The notes beneath the pieces were generated by a model. That model was not told where the DNA came from. It did no database searches and was given only the letters and a program-made list of their open reading frames with translations. A stretch of 64,000 bases of DNA. It comes from Pseudomonadota bacterium (GTDB taxonomy: Bacteria > Pseudomonadota > Gammaproteobacteria > Burkholderiales > Burkholderiaceae_C). A program made the translations under genes and the position numbers. Below are positions 45,116-55,973 of the stretch, one piece after another (the stretch's first letter is position 1; every line of letters begins with the position of its first letter). The stretch is taken from contig JAKAZQ010000009.1 in NCBI GenBank assembly GCA_021815805.1, positions 1-64,000 on the forward strand. The letters are read 5' to 3'.

Positions 45116-45579
45116 ATCCGCCGCCCGACGAGCATCTGGCCGCGCTGGCACGAGGTGTCGAGCAGGCCTACGCGCGCGTGCACCGCGAACACATGCTCGG
45201 CCTGCCGGTGGTGCAGCCGGGCCTGCGCGTGCAGATGCTCGGGCTGCGGCGCTGGGACGAACTGGCGCTGGGGGTCCTGGTGACGCCGTGGTGCATGAAC
45301 CTGCTGGCGCTGGAACTGCCCGGCGGACGCAGCCTGCCGCGCCAGCCGGTCGGCTCGCCGCAGATCCTGCGCCTGCCCAGCGGCAGCTACCGGCTGCTGG
45401 CCGCGCACACGCAGGGGCTCGGCCACCACCTCAGCGGCTCGCTGTTCTCGCCCATGCACGAATTCGCCAGCCACGAACTGGCGGTGCAGGCCGCGCAGGC
45501 CGCGCTCGAGATGGTGTTCACGCCGCCGCCGCCGGCGCCCGACCGCGCGCGCCGCGGCTTTCTGTTCGGCGCCACCTGA
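45112..45579 (+). CDS. hoxT: [NiFe]-hydrogenase assembly chaperone HoxT/HybE
   Basis: GVLVTPWCMNLLALELPGG, SPMHEFASHELAVQAAQAAL; GTG start. Confidence 0.88.
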   Translation: MNPPPDEHLAALARGVEQAYARVHREHMLGLPVVQPGLRVQMLGLRRWDELALGVLVTPWCMNLLALELPGGRSLPRQPVGSPQILRLPSGSYRLLAAHTQGLGHHLSGSLFSPMHEFASHELAVQAAQAALEMVFTPPPPAPDRARRGFLFGAT

Positions 45580-45586
45580 GCCGGCG

Positions 45587-46687
45587 ATGACTTCCGAGCA
45601 GGCCCCGTTGCAGGTGCATGTCGGACCGCCCACGCCGGGCGGACGCGAGGTGCGGCTGGTCAACCGCCGCCCGCTGCAGGCCATGCGCCTGGCCGAGGGG
45701 CGCAGCGCGACCGAGGCTTTGCGCCTGCTGCCGCTGGTGTTCGGCGTGTGCGCCCACGCCCACCGCGCCGCCGCGGCCGACGCGCTCGGCCACGCGCTGG
45801 GTGCCGACGCGCCGGCGCGCGACACGCTGCACCGCCAGGCGCGCCTGGAAAGCCTGCGCGAGCACCTGCTGCACATCCACCGCGACTGGCCGCTCGCGCT
45901 GGACCTCGCGCCGGCGGACGACGAGCCGGCGCAGGCGCTGCGCCTGGTGCAGTCAGCGGGCCACAGCGCCGGGCTGCGCGCGCTGCTCGACTGGATCACC
46001 CGGCACACCCTCGGCATGCCGCCCCGGCGCTGGCTGGAAATGGACCACGTCGACGACCTGCGCCGCTGGGCGCTGCGCTTCGACGGCGCCGCGCCGCGCC
46101 TGCTGCGTGACCTGCTCGAGCGGACGCCGACGCCTTGCCTGGCGCCGCTGGACGCGCTCGAGGACCTGCCGCCCGACGTCCCCGGGGCGCGCCTGGCCGC
46201 GCCCGACGCGATGGACTTCGCGCACCGGCCGCAGCTGGCGGGCGCCTGCCTCGAGACCGGCCCCGCGGCGCGCCGGCGGCGGCACGCGCTGCTCGGCGCC
46301 TGCGCCGGGCACGGCCTGCTGGGGCGCTTCGCCGCACGCCTGCTCGACGTCGCGCACACGGCGCTCGAGCTGCAGCGCGACGAGGTCGTCGCACCCCGCG
46401 CCGAGGCCCCCGGGCTGGGCTGGGTCGACTGTGCACGGGGGCGCCTGCTGCACCACGCCGAGACCGATGCGCAGGGGCGTGTGCTGCGCTATCGCATCGT
46501 CGCGCCGACCGAATGGAACACCCACCCGCGCGGACTGTGCGCGCGCCTGCTCGGACGCATCGGCGCCGGCGCGTCGCCCGCAGTGCACATCGAGGCTCGC
46601 ATGGTTATGCTGGCGGTGGATCCCTGCGTTGCCGCAAGCGTGCACCTGGAGCACGCCGGCGCCGCGCTGGAGCCCGGTCATGCATGA
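45587..46687 (+). CDS. hoxV: Hydrogenase expression/scaffold protein HoxV/HupK
   Basis: Degenerate large-subunit-like C-terminus (YRIVAPTEWNTHPRGLCARLL) and operon position. Confidence 0.85.
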   Translation: MTSEQAPLQVHVGPPTPGGREVRLVNRRPLQAMRLAEGRSATEALRLLPLVFGVCAHAHRAAAADALGHALGADAPARDTLHRQARLESLREHLLHIHRDWPLALDLAPADDEPAQALRLVQSAGHSAGLRALLDWITRHTLGMPPRRWLEMDHVDDLRRWALRFDGAAPRLLRDLLERTPTPCLAPLDALEDLPPDVPGARLAAPDAMDFAHRPQLAGACLETGPAARRRRHALLGACAGHGLLGRFAARLLDVAHTALELQRDEVVAPRAEAPGLGWVDCARGRLLHHAETDAQGRVLRYRIVAPTEWNTHPRGLCARLLGRIGAGASPAVHIEARMVMLAVDPCVAASVHLEHAGAALEPGHA

Positions 46688-47021
46688 AATGTCCCTGTGC
46701 GAAAGCATTGTGCAGATCCTCGAGGAACAGGCCCGCGAGCAGCAGTTCGCGCGGGTGCGCCGCGTGGTGCTCGAGATCGGCGCGCTGTCCGCGGTGGACA
46801 CCCGGGCGCTGCGTTTCTGCTTCGACGCCGTGACCGAGCGTACGCTGGCTGCAGGCGCCGCGCTGGACATCCACGAGCTGCCCGGGCTGGCCTGGTGCCT
46901 GCCGTGCGGCGCGCAAGTGGAGGTGGCGCAACGCCACGATGCATGCCCGCGCTGCGGCGGCCACCAGACGGTGGTGCAAGGCGGCGAGGACATGCGCATC
47001 AAGGAACTGGAGGTCGACTGA
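46680..47021 (+). CDS. hypA: HypA, hydrogenase nickel incorporation
   Basis: [22 protein letters not shown]...CPRC zinc motif. Confidence 0.97.
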   Translation: MHEMSLCESIVQILEEQAREQQFARVRRVVLEIGALSAVDTRALRFCFDAVTERTLAAGAALDIHELPGLAWCLPCGAQVEVAQRHDACPRCGGHQTVVQGGEDMRIKELEVD

Positions 47022-47022
47022 C

Positions 47023-48000
47023 ATGTGTACCGTATGCGGATGTTCCACGGGCGAGGCCCGGCTCGACGGGCGCGCGGTGCGGCGCGACGACGACGGCTGC
47101 GGCCACACCCACGGGCACGGGCACGGCCATGCCCACGGCCACGGCCACGGCCACGACCACGACCACGACCACGACCATGACCATGACCATGACCATGACC
47201 ATGGGCATGCGCATGGTCACGATCACGGACATCCTGCGCACGCGCACGCCGCGGCCGAGCACGGCGCGCTGCACGCGCACGCGGCGGGGATGAGCCCGTC
47301 GCGCATGGTCGAGATCGAACGCAGCATCCTCGGCAAGAACGACGCCTACGCGCGCGACAACCGCGGGCTGTTCCAGCGCCTCGGCGTGCTGGCGCTGAAC
47401 CTGGTGTCGAGCCCCGGTTCGGGCAAGACCACGCTGCTCGCGCGCACGCTGACGGAGCTGCGCGGCGAACTCGACTTCGCCGTCATCGAGGGCGACCAGG
47501 AGACCTCGCTGGACGCCCAGCGCATCCGCGCCACCGGCGCGCCCAGCGTGCAGATCAACACCGGCAAGGGCTGCCATCTGGACGCCCACATGGTCGGCCA
47601 CGCGGCGGCGCAGCTGGAGCTGCGCGCCGGCTCGGTGCTGTTCATCGAGAACGTCGGGAACCTGGTGTGCCCGGCCGCCTTCGACCTCGGCGAGGCGCAC
47701 AAGGTGGCGATCCTGTCGGTCACCGAGGGCGAGGACAAGCCGCTGAAGTACCCGGACATGTTCCATGCCGCCAGCCTGATGCTGATCCACAAGATCGATC
47801 TGCTGCCGCATGTCGACTTCGACCTGCAGCGCTGCATCGACGCCGCGCTGCGCGTCAACCCCGGACTGCAGATCCTGCAGTTGTCGTCGCGCAGCGGCGA
47901 AGGCCTGGCGCAGTGGTACGACTGGCTGCGCCTGCAGCGCGCGGCGCGCCAGCTCGGGCGCGCGCCGTCGCCCGCCGCGCTCGCCGCCAGCCGGGCCTGA
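47023..48000 (+). CDS. hypB: HypB GTPase with extended His-rich region
   Basis: MCTVCGC, His-rich stretch, [34 protein letters not shown]. Confidence 0.97.
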   Translation: MCTVCGCSTGEARLDGRAVRRDDDGCGHTHGHGHGHAHGHGHGHDHDHDHDHDHDHDHDHGHAHGHDHGHPAHAHAAAEHGALHAHAAGMSPSRMVEIERSILGKNDAYARDNRGLFQRLGVLALNLVSSPGSGKTTLLARTLTELRGELDFAVIEGDQETSLDAQRIRATGAPSVQINTGKGCHLDAHMVGHAAAQLELRAGSVLFIENVGNLVCPAAFDLGEAHKVAILSVTEGEDKPLKYPDMFHAASLMLIHKIDLLPHVDFDLQRCIDAALRVNPGLQILQLSSRSGEGLAQWYDWLRLQRAARQLGRAPSPAALAASRA

Positions 48001-48008
48001 AGCGCGCC

Positions 48009-49484
48009 ATGTCCACCAGACCATCGGTCCTCGTCGTCGACGACGAAATCCGCTCGCTCGAGGCCATCGAGCGCGTGCTCGAGGAGGACTTCGACGTGCA
48101 CCGCGCCGCCAGCGCGGCCGACGCGCAGGTCGTGCTGGAACGCGAGTGGGTGCAGGTCATCCTGTGCGACCAGCGCATGCCCGGCACCACCGGCGTCGAG
48201 TTCCTGGCGCAGGTGCGCCGGCAGTGGCCGGACGTGATCCGCATCATCCTGTCGGGCTACACCGACTCCGAGGACATCATCGAGGCGGTCAACGAGGCGG
48301 GCATCTACCAGTTCATCAGCAAGCCGTGGACGCCGTCGGATCTGCTGCTCAAGCTGCACAACGCGGTCGAGCTGTTCCGCCTGCAGCGCGAGAACGAGCA
48401 ACTGTCGATCGAACTCAAGCTCAAGCCGGCGACGCTGACCGACAGCCTGCAGCACAAGCGGCGCATCCTGCAGCAGCGTTTCGACTGGGACAAGGGCATC
48501 GTGCGCGCCCCGGGCAGCCCGCTGGGCGCGGTATGCGACACGGTGCGCACGGTGTCCGGCTACGACGTCAACGTGCTGGTGTGCGGCGAGTCGGGAACCG
48601 GCAAGGAGCTGTTCGCGCGCGCGCTGCACTACAACAGCCCGCGCAACGACAAGCCCTTCGTCGCCGAGAACTGCGGCGCGCTGCCCGACGAACTGCTCGA
48701 GTCCGAACTGTTCGGCCACAAGCGCGGCGCCTTCACCGGCGCCGTCGAGGACCGCGTCGGGCTGTTCGAGCGTGCCGACGGCGGCACCATTTTCCTGGAC
48801 GAGGTCGGCGACATCTCGCCGGCGTTCCAGGTCAAGCTGCTGCGCGTGCTGCAGGAAGGCGAGATCCGCCCGCTGGGCAGCAACACGCGGCGCTCGGTGA
48901 ACGTGCGCGTGCTCGCCGCGACCCACCGCAACCTCAAGGAGGAAGTGCGCGCCGGGCGCTTCCGCCAGGATCTGTATTACCGCCTGGCGACCTTCAACAT
49001 CGCCATCCCGGCGCTGCGCGAGCGCCGCGACGACATTCCGGTGCTGGCCGAGGCGCTGCTGCGCGACGCCATGCGCAGCCTGGGCAAGAGCGTGCGCGGA
49101 TTCAGCGCCGAGGCGCTGAGCTGCCTGCAGGCCTACGACTGGCCGGGCAACGTGCGCGAACTGCAGAACGAGGTGAAGCGCATGCTGGTGCTGACCAGCG
49201 GCGAGGAAATCGGCGCGGAATGGATTTCCCCGCACATCCTTCGGGGAACCACCGAGGAGGCCGCCGACGCGCTCGACCTGCTGGCCGGGCTCGACGGTTC
49301 GCTGAAGGAGCGCATGGAGTCGCTCGAGGCCCGCATCGTCAAGGAGACCCTGATCCGTCACCGCTGGAACAAGACGCGTGCGGCGCAGGAGCTGGGCCTG
49401 TCGCGCGTCGGCCTGCGCAGCAAGCTCGAACGCTACGGCCTGGAAAAGATCGAGCAGATCGCGGAGTGGGTCGGCCATGGTTGA
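48009..49484 (+). CDS. hoxA: NtrC-family response regulator HoxA
   Basis: Receiver domain (VLVVDDEIRSLEAIERVL), GESGTGKELFARALH, GAFTGAVEDRVGLFERADGGTIFLDEVGD, C-terminal Fis HTH. Confidence 0.96.
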   Translation: MSTRPSVLVVDDEIRSLEAIERVLEEDFDVHRAASAADAQVVLEREWVQVILCDQRMPGTTGVEFLAQVRRQWPDVIRIILSGYTDSEDIIEAVNEAGIYQFISKPWTPSDLLLKLHNAVELFRLQRENEQLSIELKLKPATLTDSLQHKRRILQQRFDWDKGIVRAPGSPLGAVCDTVRTVSGYDVNVLVCGESGTGKELFARALHYNSPRNDKPFVAENCGALPDELLESELFGHKRGAFTGAVEDRVGLFERADGGTIFLDEVGDISPAFQVKLLRVLQEGEIRPLGSNTRRSVNVRVLAATHRNLKEEVRAGRFRQDLYYRLATFNIAIPALRERRDDIPVLAEALLRDAMRSLGKSVRGFSAEALSCLQAYDWPGNVRELQNEVKRMLVLTSGEEIGAEWISPHILRGTTEEAADALDLLAGLDGSLKERMESLEARIVKETLIRHRWNKTRAAQELGLSRVGLRSKLERYGLEKIEQIAEWVGHG

Positions 49485-50841
49485 CCTGCGCCATGTCCGG
49501 CTGCCCGACGCCGCGGCGCTGGGCGCCACCGGCCCGGTACCGGCCGGCCTGACGGAAGATGCCTGGATCGAGGTCATCCAGCGCATGGACGACATCTACG
49601 CCGATCTCGTGCGCTACCAGGTCGGGCTGGAGGAGAAGAACGCCGAGCTCGAGGAGGCGCAGCGCTTCATCGACAGCGTGCTGTCGTCGATGTCCGACGT
49701 GCTGGTGGTGGCCGACGTGCAGGGACGCATCCAGCGCGTCAACAAGGCGCTGATCGATCTGCTCGGGCGCAGCGAGCGGCAGCTCGTGGGCAGCGAGTTG
49801 TCGGCCCTGTTCGCGCCGTCCGAGACCGCCACCATCGCGCAGTTCCAGCAGCATGTGCGCGACGGCGGCATCCTCGACTGCGAGATCGAGCTGCTCGGCG
49901 CCGGCGGCGAGACGCTGCCGCTGGCGCTGAACTGCAGCCCGCGCCACGACAGCGAGGGCATGCTGTCGGGCATGGTGATCACCGGGCGCCCGCTGGGTGA
50001 GCTGCGGCGCGCCTACCGCGCGCTGCAGGAGACGCATGAGCAGCTGAAGACCACGCAGCAGCAACTGTTGCAATCCGAGAAGATGGCCTCGCTCGGGCGC
50101 CTCGTCGCCGGCGTGGCGCACGAGCTGAACAACCCGATCAGTTTCGTGTTCGGCAACATGCACACGTTGCAGCGCTACGGCGAGCGCCTGCGCGACTACC
50201 TGGCGCTGGTGCAGAGCGGCGCGGCGCCCGAGGCGCTGGAACAGGCGCGCCAGGCCAAGCGCATCGACCGCATACTCGACGACCTGGTGCCGCTGATCGC
50301 CGGTTCGCTGGAAGGCGCCGAGCGCGTCAGCGACATCGTGCAGAACCTGCGGCGCTTCGCCACGCCGCAGCGCCAGAAGCGCCGCGACATCGATCTGTGC
50401 CGGCTCGTCGAGTCGAGCCTGGCGTGGGTGAGCAAGGCGCTGCGCACGCAGGCGCAGATCGAACTCGACATGCCGTCCGAGCTGATCGTGCACAGCGGCG
50501 AGGGCCACGTGCAGCAGATCCTCATCAACCTGATCCAGAACGCCTTCGACGCGATGGACGGCATGGACACGCCGCGGCTTCACATCGTCGTGCGCGCCGG
50601 CGCCGGCGTGGCGCGGGTGCAGGTGCGCGACCACGGGCCGGGCATTTCCGAGCCCAACCTGCTGCGCGTGTTCGATCCGTTCTTCACCACCAAGCCGGTG
50701 GGCAAGGGCACCGGACTCGGGCTGTACATCAGCTACGGGCTGGCGACCGAGCAATGCGCCGGCGCGCTGTCGGTGCGCAACCACCCGCAGGGCGGCGCCG
50801 AGTTCACGCTGGAGCTTCCGCTGGAGCACGCCGATGGCTGA
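49477..50841 (+). CDS. hoxJ: PAS-sensor histidine kinase HoxJ
   Basis: PAS region, GRLVAGVAHELNNPISFVFGN, KGTGLGLYISYGLA; overlaps hoxA and hoxB. Confidence 0.94.
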   Translation: MVDLRHVRLPDAAALGATGPVPAGLTEDAWIEVIQRMDDIYADLVRYQVGLEEKNAELEEAQRFIDSVLSSMSDVLVVADVQGRIQRVNKALIDLLGRSERQLVGSELSALFAPSETATIAQFQQHVRDGGILDCEIELLGAGGETLPLALNCSPRHDSEGMLSGMVITGRPLGELRRAYRALQETHEQLKTTQQQLLQSEKMASLGRLVAGVAHELNNPISFVFGNMHTLQRYGERLRDYLALVQSGAAPEALEQARQAKRIDRILDDLVPLIAGSLEGAERVSDIVQNLRRFATPQRQKRRDIDLCRLVESSLAWVSKALRTQAQIELDMPSELIVHSGEGHVQQILINLIQNAFDAMDGMDTPRLHIVVRAGAGVARVQVRDHGPGISEPNLLRVFDPFFTTKPVGKGTGLGLYISYGLATEQCAGALSVRNHPQGGAEFTLELPLEHADG

Positions 50842-51835
50842 GCGCCTGAACCTGTTGTGGCTGCAATCCGGCGGCTGCGGCGGCTGCAGCATGTCGCTGC
50901 TCAACGCCGAGGGCCCGGCACTGTACGACGCGCTGGAACTCGCCGGCATCGACCTGCTGTGGCACCCTTCGCTGAGCCAGGCCAGCGGCGAGGAATTCCT
51001 CGCGCTGCTGCACGCCGTGGTCGACGGCAGCCAGCGCCTGGACATCCTGTGCCTGGAGGGCGCGGTGATGCACGGCCCGGGCGGCAGCGGACGCTTTCAC
51101 ATGCTGGCCGGCAGCGGCCGCCCGCTGCGCGACTGGCTCGCCGACCTCGCCGCGCGCGCGCGCTACACGGTGGCGGTGGGGAGTTGCGCGGCGTTCGGCG
51201 GCGTCAGCGCCGCCGGCGGCAACGCCAGCGAGGCCAGCGGGCTGCAATACCAGGGGGCGCGCGCCGGCGCGCTGCTGCCGGCCACGTGGAACAGCCCGGG
51301 CGGCCTGCCGGTGCTCAATGTCGCCGGCTGCCCGGTGCATCCGGGCTGGGTCACCGAGACCCTGGCGCAACTGGCGCACGGCGAGCTGACGCCGGATGCG
51401 CTGGACGAACTCGCGCGCCCGCGCAGCTACACCGACCACCTGGTGCACCACGGCTGCCCGCGCAACGAGTTCTACGAATTCAAGGCGAGCGCGGAAAAGC
51501 CGTCGGACCAGGGCTGCATGATGGAGCACATGGGCTGCCTGGGCACGCAGGCGCGCGCCGACTGCAACCTGCGCGACTGGAACGGCGGCGGCTCGTGCCT
51601 CAAGGGCGGCTACCCGTGCATCAACTGCACCGCGCCGGGCTTCGAGGAGCCCGGGCGCACGTTCACCGAGACGCGCAAGATCGGCGGCATACCGGTCGGC
51701 CTGCCGAGCGACATGCCCAAGGCCTGGTTCGTCGCGCTGGCGTCGCTGTCCAAGGCGGCCACGCCGGAGCGCCTGCGCCGCAACGCGGTGTCGGACCACA
51801 TCGAGGTGCGCCCGTCGCCGCGGCGCAGCAAGTGA
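50834..51835 (+). CDS. hoxB: Regulatory (H2-sensing) hydrogenase small subunit
   Basis: No Tat signal; LLWLQSGGCGGCSMSLLNAEGP. Confidence 0.94.
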   Translation: MAERLNLLWLQSGGCGGCSMSLLNAEGPALYDALELAGIDLLWHPSLSQASGEEFLALLHAVVDGSQRLDILCLEGAVMHGPGGSGRFHMLAGSGRPLRDWLADLAARARYTVAVGSCAAFGGVSAAGGNASEASGLQYQGARAGALLPATWNSPGGLPVLNVAGCPVHPGWVTETLAQLAHGELTPDALDELARPRSYTDHLVHHGCPRNEFYEFKASAEKPSDQGCMMEHMGCLGTQARADCNLRDWNGGGSCLKGGYPCINCTAPGFEEPGRTFTETRKIGGIPVGLPSDMPKAWFVALASLSKAATPERLRRNAVSDHIEVRPSPRRSK

Positions 51836-51883
51836 CATGACGCGCCAGCCCCTGCTTCGCCGCCGGCGTCCGGAGCCGGCGCC

Positions 51884-53320
51884 ATGACGCGGCGCATCCT
51901 GGGCCCGTTCAACCGCGTCGAGGGCGACCTCGAGGTGCAGGTGGACATCGCCGACGGCGCGGTGCGCGGCGCATGGGTGAACTCGCCGCTGTACCGCGGC
52001 TTCGAGCGCATCCTGCACGGCAAGGATCCGCGCGACGCGCTGGTCTACACGCCACGCATCTGCGGCATCTGCTCGGTGTCGCAGTCGATGGCCGCGGCCG
52101 CCGCGCTGCGCGCGGCCGGCGGCGTGCGCGCCGCGCGCAACGGCGAACTCGCCGCCAACCTGGTGCTGGCGTGCGAGAACCTGACCGACCACCTGACCCA
52201 TTTCTACCTGTTCTTCATGCCCGACTTCGCGCGCCCGGACTACGCGTGGCGCGCCGGCCACGACGTGGTGGCCGAGCGCTTCGCCGCGCAGACCGGCAGC
52301 GCCTCGCGCGACATGCTCCCGGCGCGCGCCGCGTTCATGCACCTCACCGGCATCCTGGCCGGCAAGTGGCCGCACAGCCTGGCCTTGCAACCCGGCGGCA
52401 CGACCCGCGCCATCGAGGCCCAGGAGAAGGTCCGCTTGCGCAACGTGGTCGGCATGTTCCGCCGCTTCGCCGAGCGCACGCTGTTCGGCGATCGCCTGGA
52501 GAGCGTCGCCGCGCTCGACTCCGAGCCGGCGCTGCAGCAGTGGGCGCGGGCGCACGCGACGTCCGATTTCGGACGCTTCCTGCAGTTGTCGGACGAACTC
52601 GGGCTGCGCCGGCTCGGGCGCGGCGCGGCGCGCCTGCTGAGCTACGGCGCCTACGCGGTGGACGAGCAGCACCTGTTCCGGCGCGGAGTCTGGGACGGCG
52701 CGGCGCGGACGCTCGACACCACGCGCATCACGGAGGACGTTTCGCACGCCTGGATGCAGGCGGCGGCGCCGGCGCACCCGCTGCAGGGCAGCACCGTGCC
52801 CAGCCTGGACAACCCCGAGGCCTACAGCTGGTGCAAGGCGCCGCGCCTCGACGGCCGCGTCATGGAAACCGGCGCGCTGGCGCGCCAGGTGGTGCACGGG
52901 CACGCCCTCGCGCGCGATCTCGTGCGCGACGGCTCCAACGTGCATGCACGGGTGGTGGCGCGCCTGCTCGAGCTGGCGCTGGTGCTGCCGGCGATGGAAG
53001 CGTGGATCGCCCAGCTGGAACCCGGCGCGCCGTTCTGCCACGCCAGCGAACTGCCCGACGAGGCCGACGGCGAGGGGCTGGTGGAAGCCGCGCGCGGCAG
53101 CCTCGGCCACTGGCTGCGCATTCGCAAGGGGCGCATCCACGGCTACCAGATCATCGCGCCGACGACCTGGAATTTCTCGCCGCGCGACGCGGCCGGCACG
53201 CCCGGCGCGCTGGAGCAGGCGCTGGTCGGCACGCCGGCATCCGACGACGGCCGCGCCGGCGTGGCGGTGCAGCACGTGGTGCGCTCCTTCGATCCGTGCA
53301 TGGTCTGCACCGTGCACTGA
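51884..53320 (+). CDS. hoxC: Regulatory (H2-sensing) hydrogenase large subunit
   Basis: RICGICSVSQSMAAA and C-terminal SFDPCMVCTVH* with no cleavable extension. Confidence 0.95.
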   Translation: MTRRILGPFNRVEGDLEVQVDIADGAVRGAWVNSPLYRGFERILHGKDPRDALVYTPRICGICSVSQSMAAAAALRAAGGVRAARNGELAANLVLACENLTDHLTHFYLFFMPDFARPDYAWRAGHDVVAERFAAQTGSASRDMLPARAAFMHLTGILAGKWPHSLALQPGGTTRAIEAQEKVRLRNVVGMFRRFAERTLFGDRLESVAALDSEPALQQWARAHATSDFGRFLQLSDELGLRRLGRGAARLLSYGAYAVDEQHLFRRGVWDGAARTLDTTRITEDVSHAWMQAAAPAHPLQGSTVPSLDNPEAYSWCKAPRLDGRVMETGALARQVVHGHALARDLVRDGSNVHARVVARLLELALVLPAMEAWIAQLEPGAPFCHASELPDEADGEGLVEAARGSLGHWLRIRKGRIHGYQIIAPTTWNFSPRDAAGTPGALEQALVGTPASDDGRAGVAVQHVVRSFDPCMVCTVH

Positions 53321-53334
53321 CGCCGCCGGTCGCC

Positions 53335-55677
53335 ATGAGCTGCGCCGAACCCCCGCTGCGCGTCGCCGACGGCGCGCTGCTGCTGCGCGTGCGCGGCGTG
53401 GTGCAGGGGGTCGGGCTGCGGCCGACGGTGTGGCGCGTGGCGCGCGAGCTCGGCCTGACCGGCAGCGTGCGCAACGACCCCGGCGGCGTGACCATCGCCG
53501 CGTGGGGCGCCCGCGACGCGCTGGCGCGCCTGCCGCAGCTGCTGCGCCGCGACTGCCCGCCGCTGGCGCGCATCGACGCCATCGACGTGCTCGGTGCGCC
53601 GGCCGGCGCGGCGCCGACGCAGTTCCGCATCGACCCCAGCGACCACGGCAGCGCGCGCACCGAGGTCGCGGCCGACGCCGCGACCTGCGCCGAGTGCCTG
53701 CGCGAGGTGCTCGATGCGGGCTCGCGCCGCTGGCGGCACGGCTTCGCCAACTGCACCCACTGCGGCCCCCGCTATTCCATCGTGCGCGGCGTGCCGTACG
53801 ACCGCGCCAGCACGAGCATGTCCGGCTTCGTGCCGTGCGCGCGCTGCGCCGCCGAATACGCGGACCCGGCCGACCGGCGCTTTCATGCGCAACCGGTGGC
53901 CTGCCCCGACTGCGGGCCGCGGCTGTGGCTGGAGCGCGACGGCCGCGAACTCGCGGGCGACGCGCTGGCGCAGGCCGCGGCGCTGCTGCGCGACGGGCAG
54001 ATCGTCGCCGTCAAGGGCATCGGCGGCTTTCACCTGCTGGCCGACGCCGAGCAGCCCGAGGCGGTGGCCAGGCTGCGCCAGCGCAAGCGCCGTCCGCACA
54101 AGCCGCTGGCGCTGATCGCGCGCGACGCGCAGGTGGTGCGGCGCTATGCCGCGCCCACGCCGCGCCAACTGGCGGCGCTGGGCTCGCCGGCGGCGCCGGT
54201 GGTGCTGCTGCGGGCCCGCGGGCCGCGGCGCCTGCCCGACGCCGTCGCGCCGGACACCGACCTGCTCGGCTTCATGCTGCCGATGAGCCCGTTGCACCAC
54301 CTGCTGCTGGCCGGTTTCGACGGTGCACTCGTGTGTACCTCGGGCAACGCCTCGGGCGAGCCGCCGTGCATCGACAACGACGAGGCGCGCGCCCGCCTGC
54401 GCGACATCGCCGACGCCTTCGTGCTGCACGACCGGCCGATCGTCAACCGTCTCGACGACTCCGTGCTGCGCGACATCGCGGGGGTGCCGCGGCCGCTGCG
54501 CCGCGGCCGCGGCTACGCCCCCGGCGCGCTCGCGCTGCCCGACGGCTTCGGCGACGCACCGCGCGTCACCGCGCTCGGCGCGCAGTCGAAGAACACCGCC
54601 TGCCTGCTCGGCGCCGGGCGTGCCGTGCTGTCGCAGCATTTCGGCGATCTCGGCGGCGCCGGCGCGGCGGCCGACGCGGCGCGCGGCCTGGAACGACTCT
54701 CGCAGCTGTTCGACCACGCGCCGCAATGCATCGCGGTCGACCTGCACGACGCCTACGAGGCGACGCAGCGCGGGCGCGACATGGCCGTCGCGCACGGCCT
54801 CGCGCTGGCCGAGGTGCAGCACCACCATGCGCACATCGCGGCGTGCATGGCCGAGCACGGCCACCCGCTGCAGGGCGCGCCGGTGCTCGGGCTGGCGCTC
54901 GACGGCCTCGGCCTGGGAGACGACGCCACGCTGTGGGGCGGGGAGCTGCTGCGCGTGCGCTACGCGCGCTGCGAGCGCGTGGCCAGCCTGCGCGCGTCGG
55001 CGCTGCCCGGCGGCGACGCCGCCAGCCGCCAGCCGTGGCGCAACCTGGCGGCGCAACTGCTGGCATTGCCGGACGCCGCGGCGCTGCTCGCGCGGCATGC
55101 CGGCGACGCGGCGCTGGGCTGCCTGCAGGGCCGCCCGATGGACACGCTGGCGCGCATGGTGCGCAGCGCACGCCACGCGCCGCCGGCCTCGTCGACCGGC
55201 CGCCTGCTCGACGCCGTCGCCGCCGCGCTCGGCCTGCATGCCGACGCGCAGAGCTTCGAGGGCCAGGCGGCGATGGCGCTGGAACGCCTGGCCGGCGCCA
55301 GCGCCGACACCGCGGCGTACCCCTTCGCCCTCCTGCCCGACGCGGCGCTGCCGCGGCTCGATCCGGCGCCGCTGTGGCCGCTGCTGCTCGACGACCTGCG
55401 GCGCGGCCACGCGCCTGCCGCGGTGGCGCGGCGCTTCCTGCGCGGGCTGGCCGAGGCCTGGGCCGGCATGCTGCGCGGCGAACTCGGGCGCCACGCCTAC
55501 GCCGCGATCGCGCTGTCCGGCGGCGTGTTCCAGAACGATCTGTTCAGCCGCCTGCTGCTGCGCGCGCTGGGCGACCCCGGCGTGCCGGTATGGATGCACC
55601 GACAGGTGCCGTGCAACGACGGCGGAGTCGCGCTCGGGCAGGCCGTGGTGGCCGCGGCGCGCGCGCTGCAAACTTGA
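53335..55677 (+). CDS. hypF: Carbamoyltransferase HypF
   Basis: Acylphosphatase domain (RVRGVVQGVGLRPTVWRVA), zinc fingers, KPLALIARD, HHHAHIAACMAEH. Confidence 0.97.
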   Translation: MSCAEPPLRVADGALLLRVRGVVQGVGLRPTVWRVARELGLTGSVRNDPGGVTIAAWGARDALARLPQLLRRDCPPLARIDAIDVLGAPAGAAPTQFRIDPSDHGSARTEVAADAATCAECLREVLDAGSRRWRHGFANCTHCGPRYSIVRGVPYDRASTSMSGFVPCARCAAEYADPADRRFHAQPVACPDCGPRLWLERDGRELAGDALAQAAALLRDGQIVAVKGIGGFHLLADAEQPEAVARLRQRKRRPHKPLALIARDAQVVRRYAAPTPRQLAALGSPAAPVVLLRARGPRRLPDAVAPDTDLLGFMLPMSPLHHLLLAGFDGALVCTSGNASGEPPCIDNDEARARLRDIADAFVLHDRPIVNRLDDSVLRDIAGVPRPLRRGRGYAPGALALPDGFGDAPRVTALGAQSKNTACLLGAGRAVLSQHFGDLGGAGAAADAARGLERLSQLFDHAPQCIAVDLHDAYEATQRGRDMAVAHGLALAEVQHHHAHIAACMAEHGHPLQGAPVLGLALDGLGLGDDATLWGGELLRVRYARCERVASLRASALPGGDAASRQPWRNLAAQLLALPDAAALLARHAGDAALGCLQGRPMDTLARMVRSARHAPPASSTGRLLDAVAAALGLHADAQSFEGQAAMALERLAGASADTAAYPFALLPDAALPRLDPAPLWPLLLDDLRRGHAPAAVARRFLRGLAEAWAGMLRGELGRHAYAAIALSGGVFQNDLFSRLLLRALGDPGVPVWMHRQVPCNDGGVALGQAVVAAARALQT

Positions 55678-55690
55678 AGGAGCCTGCGAG

Positions 55691-55972
55691 ATGTGCCTTG
55701 GAATCCCCGGCCGCATCGTCGAGATCGTCGACGCCGACGCCAGCCTGGCGCTGGTCGAGGTCAGCGGCGTGCGGCGCCGCATCAACATCGCCTGCGTGGT
55801 CGACGCCGACCACCCGCCCGCCGCCTGCGTCGGCGAATGGGTGCTGGTGCACGTCGGCTTCGCGATGAGCCGCATCGATGCCGACGAGGCGCGCAAGACG
55901 CTCGAACTGCTGGCCGAGCTCGACGACATGCGCGACGAGCTCGACGCCATGCGGCACGGCGCGGGAGCCTGA
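55691..55972 (+). CDS. hypC: HypC chaperone
   Basis: MCLGIPGRIVEIVD, VGEWVLVHVGFAMSRID. Confidence 0.96.
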   Translation: MCLGIPGRIVEIVDADASLALVEVSGVRRRINIACVVDADHPPAACVGEWVLVHVGFAMSRIDADEARKTLELLAELDDMRDELDAMRHGAGA

Positions 55973-55973
55973 C

